Positions 11,441 to 21,761 of a DNA stretch of 64,000 nt are shown here, one piece after another. Numbering within the stretch: the first letter of the stretch is position 1; each line of letters opens with the position of its first letter. The stretch spans positions 125,839,752-125,903,751 of the forward strand of contig NC_090026.1 of the NCBI RefSeq assembly GCF_037176765.1, in the 5' to 3' direction. A program made the translations under genes and the position numbers. Below the pieces are notes generated by a model. That model ran no database searches. It saw nothing but the letters and a program-made list of their open reading frames with translations, and had not been told where the DNA came from. Source of the stretch: Anolis sagrei (taxonomy: Eukaryota > Chordata > Lepidosauria > Squamata > Anolidae).

Positions 11441-12990
11441 GACACCAAGATTTATGCAGTGGCCATTCTCCCAACTAGAGTAGCTTCACTGACCCAATTG
11501 TTGAATGTGTGAATCCATGTATACAAGCAATTTCAATGGCTTTCCTCTAGTTGAGATTATATCACAACCTAGGTGAATAATTTACACGTAGCAAAGTCAC
11601 TTTAACACAATGGTGTACTGAACACACAGCTATTTCACAATGGCCAAAAAGGTATAATTGCATGCATAATAGAAATGACGCAGCCATAGGACACTGATAG
11701 CATTTAGTTCACAAATAATTAAAAACATTGGAAACAGCTCCTGAAAAAGTAACAACCCACACTAAGACAATATTTAAGATGATGGCCCAAACCTATCTGG
11801 ACCAATGAACAAAACCCGCTGAAATAAATTCAGAACAGCAGGCTGTCTAGAATAATGTGTTCTTCTCTGTGGTGTAGAACATATGGGCAGCGTGCTGATA
11901 TTAGCAAGTTCACATTCTATCAAAATGCCCACAATTGAACCAAAAATGTACAAAGAAGCTTCAGCAATTGAGTGAGGCCAACAAAAATTAATGCCTTGCC
12001 AGGATATCTGATCTCTTAAAAACTACCATGCTGTTAGATTCATTCACTGATATTTGCCTGCATGAAGTTGGTGCAAACAATCCTTCATTTCAACAATGCT
12101 GACTTTCAAAAAGGTTGTGGGTTTCACATGGGGATCCTGCCCTTCTTTATGATGCTGCAGGCGCGAGGGCAGGTGATGGGGCAAAGCTACCAAAGCGAAT
12201 CAATCATACACCAGGCTCATTAAACGGAGCTACTAGCGCTGTAAGAAAATGCCAAGAGTTTTGCCTGCATGGGGTAGCAATATAATGATGCGCTCCATGA
12301 GATGGATTTGTCGATAAAAGCCATACACAGTTCAAGTACATAAAGTTTGATATATACTGTTGTGTTGAATTTTGCATATTTACTACCGAAGGGAATTGGA
12401 TCTGCCTTCCAGGGGTATATTTTATCTGCATAATTCATCAGCTAGAAGTTATACTAAACTTTTATTTTTCTGAATACTCTTTAATCTCCTTTAATCGTGA
12501 TTTATATTAAAGGCAAAGGTGAGACATTTTGCGGCTCAGCATGCAAACCTTCCAGAGTCATGCTATAAACCTCAAATATTAAGCCTAGTGTTTTAGTTCT
12601 ACAACAGCCAGTGTGTCATAATGGTTTTAGTTTTGGGAGGTATAGTGTGCTTTCAAGTGATGTCTGACTTATGGTGATTCTAAGATGAATGTATTTTGGG
12701 GTTGGCTGATAATGAGCTTTCAGTGTCCAAGCAGGCAATTGAACCCTTGTCTCCATTGTTCTTGAGTAGTGGTTTTCAAAAGGTGGTCTCCACAAGTCTA
12801 TGGAGATTCACGTTTGCCAAACTGATGTGACATCATTTTATGGTGCATTTCTTTCCAATAGGTTATGGAATTTCCAATAGGGGCAACCCTAGATCCAAGT
12901 CAACTTGACAGTAGTTAAGAACAACCATGGGAGGGAATTGAGACAAATGCATCTGCAGTAAATCTAACCTTTTGCCGACTAGGCCGAAGC
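11441..12990. other. no gene; possible old SINE remnant at 12640-12770
   Basis: Mostly unassigned DNA. At about 12645-12740 the words TGCTTTCAAGTGATGTCTGA and CTTATGGTGATTCTAAG resemble a widespread amniote SINE. I see no coding feature. Small frames on the minus strand around 12204-12438 overlap one another and have no domain character. Confidence 0.4.
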
Positions 12991-12994
12991 CTTA

Positions 12995-13830
12995 GAATCA
13001 GTAAGATGACATCTTGGGACAGGCAAGGAGGCAGGGGGAGGAGTCAGCCAACTCCCGATTGGTTACACCATAAGGGGAGGAGTTGGTTGTGAGAGGGAAA
13101 AAGGCTGTGTCTTTCGACAAACAAGGAGAAGGGTTTTTAACAGCAGAGAGGGTAGAAGGATTTTTAAGAAGGAGCTGAGTGGGATTTAGACAAGGAAGGA
13201 AAGCTTTTGAAGTGAGCCTTGTGGTTAGAGCAAAGGAAGGGCAAAGGTTCCTAGATCACTGTACATAGGAGGGTCAGTGAGGAAAGCCTGTTTGCTCTGT
13301 GAGACAGTCAAGGGACTGATATCAGGGACACACTGTGTCAGAGAAGTGAACAGTGTGAAGCAAGGGACTCACAGGAAACAAAAGCTATATTCTTAGAAAA
13401 GACCACCTGTCTAACCAGCTAAGCCTCAGTAACCGCATTACGCTTGTGTACCACTCATATTAAGAGTTGACATATTCATCAAGTTTAATAAACCTGTTTC
13501 TAGTTCACTTTCAACTGGTGTCTGCCTCAGTCTATCGAGCCCATCGTAACTAAGCTAGCCTAGAAACCACCATTCAGTCCAGTCAGCGAGTAAAGCATCC
13601 ATTATAGAAGAACCAGAAGCCTGAGCGTCTAGTACCTGAAACACATTCACACCTTTGTTCCCTCAGACAACAAAACTGAGGTGGTGCCGGCGAAAACTAC
13701 CAAAAGCATCAGTCGTTAATATCATTATCTCATTGGTAGCCAGTATCTTCCTTACAGTGGTGTCCAGCATTCTTATTACCATAGAACGGGTCCCTTCCTT
13801 ATCTTTGTTATACTGGTGGCAGCGGGTGGG
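12995..13830 (+). mobile_element. LTR-like fossil with leader
   Basis: The stretch has the composition of a retroelement LTR plus leader. A CCAAT-like GATTGGTTACACC lies in the 5' part, and TTTAATAAACCTG is a likely polyadenylation signal at about 13480. Downstream is the leader motif TGGTGGCAGCGG. I cannot fix the ends or the family (gypsy or ERV). No coding part is recognisable, so it looks broken and old. Confidence 0.45.
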
Positions 13831-13938
13831 ATAGAAAGCCTTCCCCCCCGCCAATGGTCGTTTTGATTTTGTTATACTGGTGGCAGCGGTGGGATAGAAA
13901 GCCCTTCCCCCCTGCCAATGGTAGTTTGCTTTTGTTAT
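13805..13938 (+). repeat. two tandem 67-bp leader repeats
   Basis: A unit containing TTATACTGGTGGCAGCGG and TGGGATAGAAAGCC occurs twice with a period of about 67 bp (13805 and 13872). It lies in the leader of the LTR-like fossil, so a primer-binding-like motif has been duplicated. Confidence 0.7.
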
Positions 13939-13956
13939 AGCATCATATTCATAACT

Positions 13957-14273
13957 GTCAGCTCACAACAGCCGCTCCCAAAGAAAACACAGGACTGTGT
14001 TCTTGTGTCAGAGAGAACTTTACTGCTAGAAACATAACATGCAAAAAATCGAGATTGCTTGGCGTTCGTTTGTGCCCTTATATATACCTTCCCCCTCATT
14101 TGAAAGCGTCCTTCCCGCCAAGTGAAAAACCCCGCGTAAATGCCCCGCCAAGCCGCCGGCCGTTGTCTTTCAGGGTCACCAGCTGCAACTGTCTTATCAG
14201 TGTCCCACGTCAGAACCCTGATTTCCGGTGCCAAAACCTGGGCTCTGGAAACTGGGTCCTAACACATAACACA
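13957..14273 (-). mobile_element. solo LTR fossil, reverse strand
   Basis: On the + strand the segment starts TGTCAGCTC and ends ACATAACA, i.e. TG...CA. Read on the minus strand it has GGTATATATAAGGGC as a TATA box and AGTAAAGTTCTCTC near a likely transcript-end region. No internal genes are attached. No target duplication is evident. Confidence 0.5.
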
Positions 14274-15003
14274 ATGGCTGCAAAATAACCTAAGTGGAAA
14301 AATGGAGTCAGCTAGGATGAGATTCAAGGCCACTTGTTTAGCATATCTTCTAAAAGTGTTTGTGTATTAGAATAGTACTTCTTCCTTAACTGCACAAGAC
14401 TCTGCTTTTTAATTATCAAATTGCCTCGGGTTAATATGTAACACTTCATTAATTAGGGACAAATTCATTCTCTGCCTTTCTTCCAACATCTCTGCAAAGA
14501 GACCTTTCTTCCCCCCTGTGATGCCTTTTTCTATCCAGTTAAACTTTCTTTATATGTTGTGAGATTGAGAAAGAGATGATTCATTTGAAAGGAAAAGTGA
14601 AGGCCAGCTGTTCCAAACCAGGGGTCACGCATGACAAATGGAAAAGCCACCCAGCACCGTGGGGTGCCCTTTAGCTCGAAATCGTGCTAATTAATTCTTT
14701 CCACCATAATCCAATTACCTTTGGAGTGCTTTCCATTTAAATGCCACAGGCAAGTTTTACTGGTGTGACTATTACCATTTAAATAAAAGGCAGGTAGTTG
14801 GATGCTCATGCAAACTGCATTTTGCTAGCAATGTCGCTGGAGCATTGAACCTTATCGGTACATACTGGTGATGGGTATATTTTAAATAGTGACCAGATGG
14901 AAAGCTAGAGACAGCTACAGGAGTTCAATGACAGAATTGCCAGGACATAATAGGAATTCTGTAAATATACTGCCCACCCCGCTGCTCAATAGTCTCCCTT
15001 CCT
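14274..15003. other. no feature recognised
   Basis: About 730 bases with no repeat family, coding frame or RNA gene that I can name. Confidence 0.45.
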
Positions 15004-15335
15004 GAACTAGCTGGAAGAGGTCATCCAGAGTTTTGTAGTGTGGTACCATCAATATGCAGATGACATCCCACTCTATTGCTCCTTACAAAGCCAAGGAAGG
15101 TGTCCAATCCTAAACCAATGTCTGTCATCAATAATAGACTGGATGAGGGCAAAGAAATTGAAACTCAGTCAAGAGCTCAGTTTCTCAAAGGCTGGTTGGT
15201 GGCTTCTCTTGGCCTTCCTGCGAGACTTCCATGTTTTTTGGAGCCACAGGAAAATGCTTAGAGCTCTTAATGAATTGGATATCATCTTTAGAGTCAGTTC
15301 ATCCTTTTTTCCCCTCCAAAATATCTTTACAAGAC
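15004..15335 (+). pseudogene. L2 LINE reverse-transcriptase fragment
   Basis: The translation near 15050-15165 reads QYADDIPLYCSL, then LNQCLSSIIDWMRAKKLKL. This matches the catalytic YADD segment and following helix of the L2 copies at 34.2 and 44.6 kb. The fragment is short and diverged, and it lies directly before a CR1 fragment on the same strand. Confidence 0.7.
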
Positions 15336-15339
15336 ACTT

Positions 15340-16052
15340 GGTATAATAGTTCTTCCTGCTGTGGCTCGAGAGCAGTACGTGTGAAAACGATCTTGGGAGT
15401 CCTCATGGGCAGCAAGTTAAACATGAGCCAACAATGTGATGCGGCAACAAAAAATGACAATGGTATTTTGGCCTGCACCAATAGGAGTCTAGTGTCTAGA
15501 TCCAGGGAAGTCATGCTCCCCATGCTCTATTTGCCTTGGTTAGACCAGACCTGGAATACTATGTCCAATTCTGGGCACCACAATTGAAGAGAGATATTGA
15601 CAAGCTGGAATGTGGGAATGAGGGAGACTAAAATTATCAAGGGTCTGTAGAACAAGCCCTATGAGAAGCGACTTAAAGAATTGGGCATGTTTAGCCTGAA
15701 GAAGAGAAGGCTAAGAGGAGACATGATAGCCATGTATAAATCTGTGAGAGGAAGTCAGAGGGAGCAAACTTGTTTTCTGCTGCTCTGGAGACTAGGACAT
15801 GGAACAATAGCTTCTAACTACAAGAAAGGAGATTCCACCTGAACATTAGGAAGAACTTTCTGACTGTGAGAGCTGTTCAGCAGTGGAACTCGCTGCCCCA
15901 GAGTGTGGTAGAGGCTCCTTCTTTGGAAGCTTTTAAGCAGAGGCTGGATGGCCATCTGTCAGGGATACTTTGAATGCTATTTTCCTGCTTTGTCACAGGG
16001 GGATGGACTGGATAGCCCACCAGGTCTCTTCCAATTCTATGTTTCTATGATT
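15340..16052 (+). mobile_element. CR1 LINE, 3' end
   Basis: The last third of CR1 ORF2 plus its 3' UTR. Recognisable pieces are SKLNMSQQCDAAT, SRSREVMLP and WNSLPQSVVEAPS. The element ends in the CR1 octamer-type tail ATTCTATGTTTCTATGA at about 16037-16053. Several frame changes break the coding part. CR1 copies are almost always 5'-truncated, as here. Confidence 0.88.
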
Positions 16053-16053
16053 T

Positions 16054-16484
16054 GTTAATATGAGCAGAGCGTAACTGGGTGAAGTCAGAGGAAAATAAGA
16101 GTAACTGGGGGGTGGGGGGAATCTGATGTAGAGGATTACATCATGAAACTGTGGCTGCTGCTTTAGCAATATTGGTCTTTACATGGCACGTCTCTATTTC
16201 AGCTCTATGGCTGTACAAGCCCAGAGGTCCAATCCATGCATGCCTCCAGATGTTGTCAGTCTGAAGTTCCATCATTCCTCTCCTCTAGTTGGGCCAGCTG
16301 GGACTACTAGGACTTGGCAGTCAAACCATTACGTCCAAATAGCTTAGTGAAGCCCTTCTCCTTGTCCGACCACCTTCTCAACGCTTGCTTAGTGGAAACA
16401 AGGGAGGAATTCTCAGTGACTTTCCTCATACTTTGCTCACTCAAAAGACGTGGATGATCCCATCCTTGCTCTCCTTCAACAGCA
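16054..16484. other. no feature recognised
   Basis: Unassigned DNA between CR1 and an AAT microsatellite. No coding frame of note. Confidence 0.4.
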
Positions 16485-16488
16485 GATA

Positions 16489-16528
<40 letters not shown>

Positions 16529-16700
16529 TTTTGTACCCCACTACCAAGGGACTCGGTGCGGCTTACATGAGGCCGAGCCCACAATACAACAGTAAAAACA
16601 ATAACAACAGTAATACAAAATAAATAAAACTCATAAGCAGAAAATAAGCAATAAACATGAACAATAACACAACGGACGTTAAAAAACTATGGCTGGGCCA
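16485..16700 (-). mobile_element. LINE 3' tail, reverse strand, with (AAT)n
   Basis: An (AAT) microsatellite at 16489-16524 is followed by TTTTTTGTACCCCACTACCA and GGTGCGGCTTACATGAGGCC. This is the reverse complement of an L2/CR1-class LINE tail. Similar wording (TTTATTTGTACCCCACTAGC) recurs at 58863. Confidence 0.6.
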
Positions 16701-17146
16701 ATGTAATAATTAAAAATAATGCTGAGCATGACACCTAGTTGTCAGTGTAGAACATTGCTGTTTGGCAGATTTGATAATTTTAATGTTTAGTATTTTAATT
16801 GGGATTGACAATTTGCCCCCTCCCGTGCTAAAATCTAGATTTGTGTGATTGCAGGCAAGTCACCTCTTGGTTCAACTTAAGGTGAACCTGGTAAATAGGT
16901 CTAAAGGGAAAGATATTGATAAAAACGAAAGATGATGTGATTTAAGACCCTCTTTTCATAGCACAACCCAATATAGGTTTGAACATCCTTAATCCAGACT
17001 TCCAAAAATCTGAAATATACCCTCAAAATCATCCGTATGAGTGGATTTTATTTGTCGTGTCAGAGCAACCAGTCCATTATATTACATTTCTAACAGAACA
17101 AAGCAAACAAACAGAAAAATACAAAACTTGCGAGTTTGGTAGTTGG
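16701..17146. other. no feature recognised
   Basis: AT-rich spacer of about 450 bases. A 60-codon frame at 16979 has no domain character. Confidence 0.4.
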
Positions 17147-17952
17147 TTAAATGTCCTTTGACCAGTATCTGGCCACTTGGAGTGCTTCTGGTGTTGCCGC
17201 AAGAAGGTCCTCCATGGTGCATGTGGCTGGGCTCAGGTTGCATTGCAGCAGGTGGTCAGTGGTTTGCTCTTCTCCACACTCGCATGCCGTGGGTTCCACT
17301 TTGTGGCCCCATTTCTTAAGATTGGCTCTGCATCTCGTGGTGCCAGAGCGCAGTCTGTTCAGCGCCTTCCAAGTCACCCAGTCTTCTGTGTGCCCAGGAG
17401 GGAGTCTCTCATTTGGTATCAGCCATTGGTTGAGGTGCTGGGTTTGAGCCTGCCACTTTTGGACTCTCGCTTGCTGAGGTGTTCCAGCGAGTGTCTCTGT
17501 AGATCTTAGAAAACTGTTTCTTGATTTAAGTCGTTGATGTGCTGGCTGATACCCAAACAGGGGATGAGCTGGAGATGTCTCTCCCTTGGTCCTTTCACTA
17601 TTGGCTGCTACTTCCCGGCGGATGTCAGGTGGTGCAATACCGGCTAAGCAGTGTAATTTCTCCAGTGGTGTAGGGCGCAGACACCCGTGATAATGCAGCA
17701 TGTCTCATTAAGAGCCACATCCACTGTCTGAGCATGGTGAGATGTGTTCCACACTGGGCATGCATACTCAGCAGCAGAGTAGCACAGCGCAAGGGCAGAT
17801 GTCTTCACTGTATCTGGTTGTGATCCCCAGGTTGTGCCAGTCAGCTTTCGTATGATATTGTTTCTGGCATCCACTTTTTGCTTGATGTTCAGGCAGTGCT
17901 TCTTGTAGGTAAGAGCATGGTATGAGTGGATGAGATTGGGACACATTTGCAT
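17147..17952 (-). pseudogene. non-LTR retrotransposon C-terminus, Vingi/ingi-like
   Basis: Two overlapping minus-strand frames cover the C-terminal part of a LINE polyprotein. The upstream one (17644-17952) has NIIRKLTGTTWG and CYSAAEYACPVWN. The downstream one (17147-17701) has LAGIAPPDIRREVA, RLKSRNSFLRST and a terminal zinc-knuckle-like CECGEEQTTDHLLQC. The order fits the post-RT region of an ingi/Vingi-group LINE, which is known from lizards, but assignment is from memory. One frame change separates the two parts, and the endonuclease and RT core are absent. Confidence 0.6.
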
Positions 17953-18659
17953 TCTGATGGTTCAATATAGTTTGTTGGTGTGCACAAAACTATAAATATC
18001 AGATAAAATGACCTGATTATCATATAGACTTGGGTTCCATCTCTGAGATATTTCATTGTGTGTGTGTGTGCGTATGCAAATACAAGAATTCCAAAATATT
18101 AAAACCCCTCCAATGTTTGAAATATTTCTGTTTCGAAGCATTTCAGATAAGCAGACAATATACTTAACTGCAAGTGACGAGGCTACAGGGCACATTTTAA
18201 CAGAACACTGCCAAAACCAAAGACGGATTATTATGCAAGGCAGTCTAGCAGAAAGGCAAAATGTATTTGCAATTCATATAAATGCAGGGAACTGACTGGT
18301 TTTGCTATGAGGTGGCCACTCCCCTGTTCTGCTGCAGTCTAAGTTGACCTGTGGGCACCCAGAAATGGTAGGTTTCTCTGATCTTCATGGAACAGATCTG
18401 AAAACCAATGTATCCTCAGAAAGAAAAGACAACACTGTAAAGGAGGAAAAGTTGTAAAAAAATGGATGTTGCACCATCTGGTGATGAAATGGCTGAAGTG
18501 TTGAATTGAAAAGTTTGCAACCAATCAGGCACATATCTGCATTTTTACAAGGTTCATCAACAGATAGCTTCCACACTGACAGTCACACTCTTCGGCAGTT
18601 CAAATTTTGCAGGGGGCAGGCCTGATTAACCCACTTTCATCCCACTTTTTTAGCATCAT
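17953..18659. other. no feature recognised
   Basis: About 700 bases with a short TG microsatellite at 18056-18070. No gene or repeat family is recognised. Confidence 0.4.
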
Positions 18660-18759
18660 TTCATAGAATCCTAGAGTTGGAAGAGACCTCATGGGCCATC
18701 CAGCCCAACCCCATTCTGCCAAGAAGCAGGAAAATCACATTCAAAGCACCCTTGACATA
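18660..18759 (-). mobile_element. CR1 LINE 3' UTR fragment, reverse strand
   Basis: Starts with the reverse-complement CR1 terminus (TCATAGAATCCTAGAGTTGG) and covers only the last ~100 bp. It directly abuts the next CR1 copy, giving two 3' ends head to tail. Confidence 0.85.
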
Positions 18760-19484
18760 GAATCATAGAATCAAAGAGTTGGAAGAGACCTCATGGGCCA
18801 TCCAGTTCAACCCCATTCTGCCAAGAAGCAGGAATATTGCATTCAAATCACCCCTGACAGATGGCCATCCAGCCTCTGTTTAAAAGCTTCCAAAGAAGGA
18901 GCCTCCACCACACTCCGGGGCAGAGAGTTCCACTGCTGAACGGCTCTCACAGTCAGGAAGTTCTTCCGCATGTTCAGATGGAATCTCCTCTCTTGTAGTT
19001 TGAAGCCATTGTTCCACGTCCTAGTCTCCAGGGAAGCAGAAAACAAGCTTGCTCCCTCCTCCCTGTGGCTTCCTCTCACATATTTAGACATGGCTATCAT
19101 ATCTCCTCTCAGCCTTCTCTTCTTCAGGCTAAACATGCCCAGCTCCCCAAGCCGCTCCTCATAGGGCTTGTTCTCTAGACCTTTTATCATTTTAGTCGCT
19201 CTCCTCTGGACACATTCCAGCTTGTCAATATCTCTCTTGAATTGTGGTGCCCAGAATTGGACACAATATTCCAGGTGTGGTCTAACCAAAGCAGAATAGA
19301 GGGGTAGCATGACTTCCCTAGATCTAGACACTATGCTCCTATTGATGCAGGCCAAAATCCCATTGGCTTTTTTTGCCGCCACATCACATTGTTGGCTCAT
19401 GTTCAACTTGTTGTCCACGAGGACTCCAAGATCTTTTTCACACGTACTGCTCTCGAGCCAGGCATCCCCCATTCTGTATCTTTG
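18760..19484 (-). mobile_element. CR1 LINE, C-terminal ORF2 and 3' UTR, reverse strand
   Basis: The CR1 terminus AGAATCATAGAATCAAAGAG marks the 3' end at about 18760. On the minus strand the coding part reads DLGVLVDNKLNMSQQCDVAA, VRPHLEYCVQFWAPQFK, MIKGLENKPYEERLGELGMF and WNSLPRSVVEAPSLEAFKQR. This part is open with no stop, so the copy is less decayed than the CR1 at 15.3 kb. It is 5'-truncated. Confidence 0.9.
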
Positions 19485-19604
19485 CAGATGGCCACCCAGC
19501 CTCTGTTTAAAAGCCTCCAAAGAAGGACCCTCTACCACACTCTGGGGCAGCGAGTTCCACTGCTAAACAGCTCTCAGTCAGGAAGTTCTTCCTAATGTTA
19601 GTTT
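19485..19604 (-). mobile_element. CR1 LINE fragment, reverse strand
   Basis: A second short piece of the CR1 C-terminus (minus strand: WNSLPQSVVEGPSLEAFKQR) fused directly to the CR1 copy on its left. The reading frame is preserved across the joint, giving a 231-codon minus-strand frame at 18843-19538. Confidence 0.8.
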
Positions 19605-20125
19605 TTTCTGAATCATCCACATTGCCCTCGTCTTGTGTGCATTCAGAAGACCTACAAGCCACTCTAAACACCTTTGCAGAAGCATACGAAAAGCTCGGCC
19701 TGTCATTGAACATAGAGAAAACTAAAGTGGTGTTCCAGCAGTCGCCGGCCAATCCTTCTCCAATGCCAGAGATAAAGCTTAATGGTGTAACACTAGAAAA
19801 TGTTGACCATTTCCGCTACCTTGGCAGCCACTTCTCCACCAAAGTCAACATTGACACTGAAATACAACACCGCCTGAGCTCTGCAAGTGCAGCATTTTTC
19901 CAAATGAAGCAGAGAGTGTTTGAGGACCAGGGAAAAGTAGTTTACAATGAAATTACTTTGCAATTCTTTCCTGGCAAGCTTAGGCAAGAACAAGGTGCTG
20001 CAGCCTCTCCTGGTTTGCATGTTTACTTTTGCCATTTTGGCCGCATTTGTCTCAGGCAAAATCTGAGAAATGTTAGGAGGGTATGGAACTACTGTGGAGA
20101 AAGCATGAAAAGAATTGGGTTGTAA
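19605..20125 (+). pseudogene. non-LTR retrotransposon reverse-transcriptase fragment, clade uncertain
   Basis: The frame reads SEDLQATLNTFAEAYEKLGL, SLNIEKTKVVFQQSP, VDHFRYLGSHFS and TEIQHRLSSASAAFF. This is the thumb-side region after the catalytic YADD in a LINE RT. The wording differs from the L1, L2 and CR1 copies here; the RTE/Rex/ingi groups are candidates. After about 19930 the similarity fades. Confidence 0.6.
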
Positions 20126-20136
20126 GGTATTTATAT

Positions 20137-20490
20137 GTTACATTTGTCAGCGTTAGCAGAGTATAGGAGAAGCATTTGAAGCTCAGAATAATGGACTCTG
20201 GAGTCTCTGGTAAAAGCAGGTATTCAGTTTTACTGAAGCAGCTCAAAACACACCATATACGAACAGCATACAGAAACGAAGAACAAACCGAAAGAGATAG
20301 GAACTAACACAAACTCCCTAATCTCTCAAGGCTAGAGCTCAGGGATACATCTTCACACCTTGCTACCTCTGCTGTTTAACCCTTCTGAGTACAGAATACA
20401 TTCTGGCAATATAATTCTATTCCAATCATAATCCTATTACATAAAATTACATTTAAACACACACATCATACATAAATCATACACTGACAA
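20137..20490 (-). mobile_element. solo LTR fossil, reverse strand
   Basis: Bounded by TGTCAGCGTTAG on the left and ACACTGACA on the right, so its ends are inverted TGTCAG/CTGACA. It is about 354 bp, which fits a gypsy-type LTR. No internal genes are attached and no target duplication is clear. Confidence 0.5.
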
Positions 20491-21119
20491 TGATGTCGAG
20501 CATCCCCCCCCCCCAAAAAAATAAGTGATAGTGACTTATAGTTCTGCAAAGGGCAAGGGCACAAAACTACACAACAAGGACCCCACAAGGCTTTTGGGAA
20601 ACGGCTGGATCTTGGGACTTCTGCCTTCCGTGAGAGTTGTAGTTTCCCAGGGACCAGCTTCGATCCCAGCGTGGCAGCTCTGCCTAACGTTTTGGACTCA
20701 CAAGGACATCTTTCCCGCTCATGGACTCACATTGCTTGAAAATAATTTCTTTATTAAATTTCTCTGGTGGGTGGGATGGAGAAGGGGTGATTGATCTATA
20801 TACTTTTCTTCTATGTATTTCCTTCACAAGTCTGACCCAGCCATGAACTCTTTTGCCCTTTGGGAGGCTGATCAGGGAGCGGCCCGCTGGGCTGAAAAGG
20901 CAATCAGGAATCACAAAAACACCTATTTACTTGGAACTCACATCTGAACAATGGGACCTGGAGTTATTATTTGGCTTTAGGAGGGGGTCATCAGACTGTG
21001 ATTTCCTCTGCCAGGTTTTCCTTCACAACAAACATCCTTCTCAGCCTCACCTTTTACCTTATCTGATCTTAGAAGGGGAAAACCTGAATCAAATGATTAT
21101 CCCTAATCACTGATCCATC
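20491..21119. other. no feature recognised
   Basis: Contains a C-run and A-tract at 20506-20521 and otherwise unassigned DNA. It could be the outer part of the LTR fossil that follows, but I cannot show that. Confidence 0.35.
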
Positions 21120-21761
21120 ACAAGAACAAAAAAACTAGTTTCCTTGGCTGGCTAATCCCCCGGGCACAGGACAGTAGAATGTCATCATCCTCTCTGGACA
21201 CAATGCCCCTCTTCTGTCCTGCCTCCTTCTCCCTGATTTGCTAAGGAGTCGAAGAGGGAGGGAGTTTTGAAATGTTTTCCTGTATTTTGCCTATAAAAAT
21301 GCCTGTAAATTCTGTATTGGTATGCTTGTAGTGGAACTAGACTACTGCAACGCTCACTACATGGGGTTGCCCTTGAAGACGGCCCGGAAGCTTCAATTGG
21401 TCCAACGTGCGGCAGCCATGATACTAACAGGAGCGGAACACAGGGAGCATACAACCCCCTTGTTGTACCAGCTCCACTGGCTGCCGATCTGCTACCGGGC
21501 TTAATTCAAAGTGCTGGCGTTGGCCTATAAAGCCTTAAACGGTTCCGGCCCAAGATACCTAACCGACCGCATCTCGGCCTACGAGCCCACCAGGACTTTG
21601 AGATCTTCCGGGGAGGCCCTGCTCTCGATCCCGCCTGCCTCACAGGCATGGCTGGCGGGGACAAGAAATAGGGCCTTCTCGGTGGTGGCTCCTCGGCTGT
21701 GGAACACCCTTCCCGTGGACATCAGACTGGCACCTTCCCTGATGATCTTCCGCAGGACATT

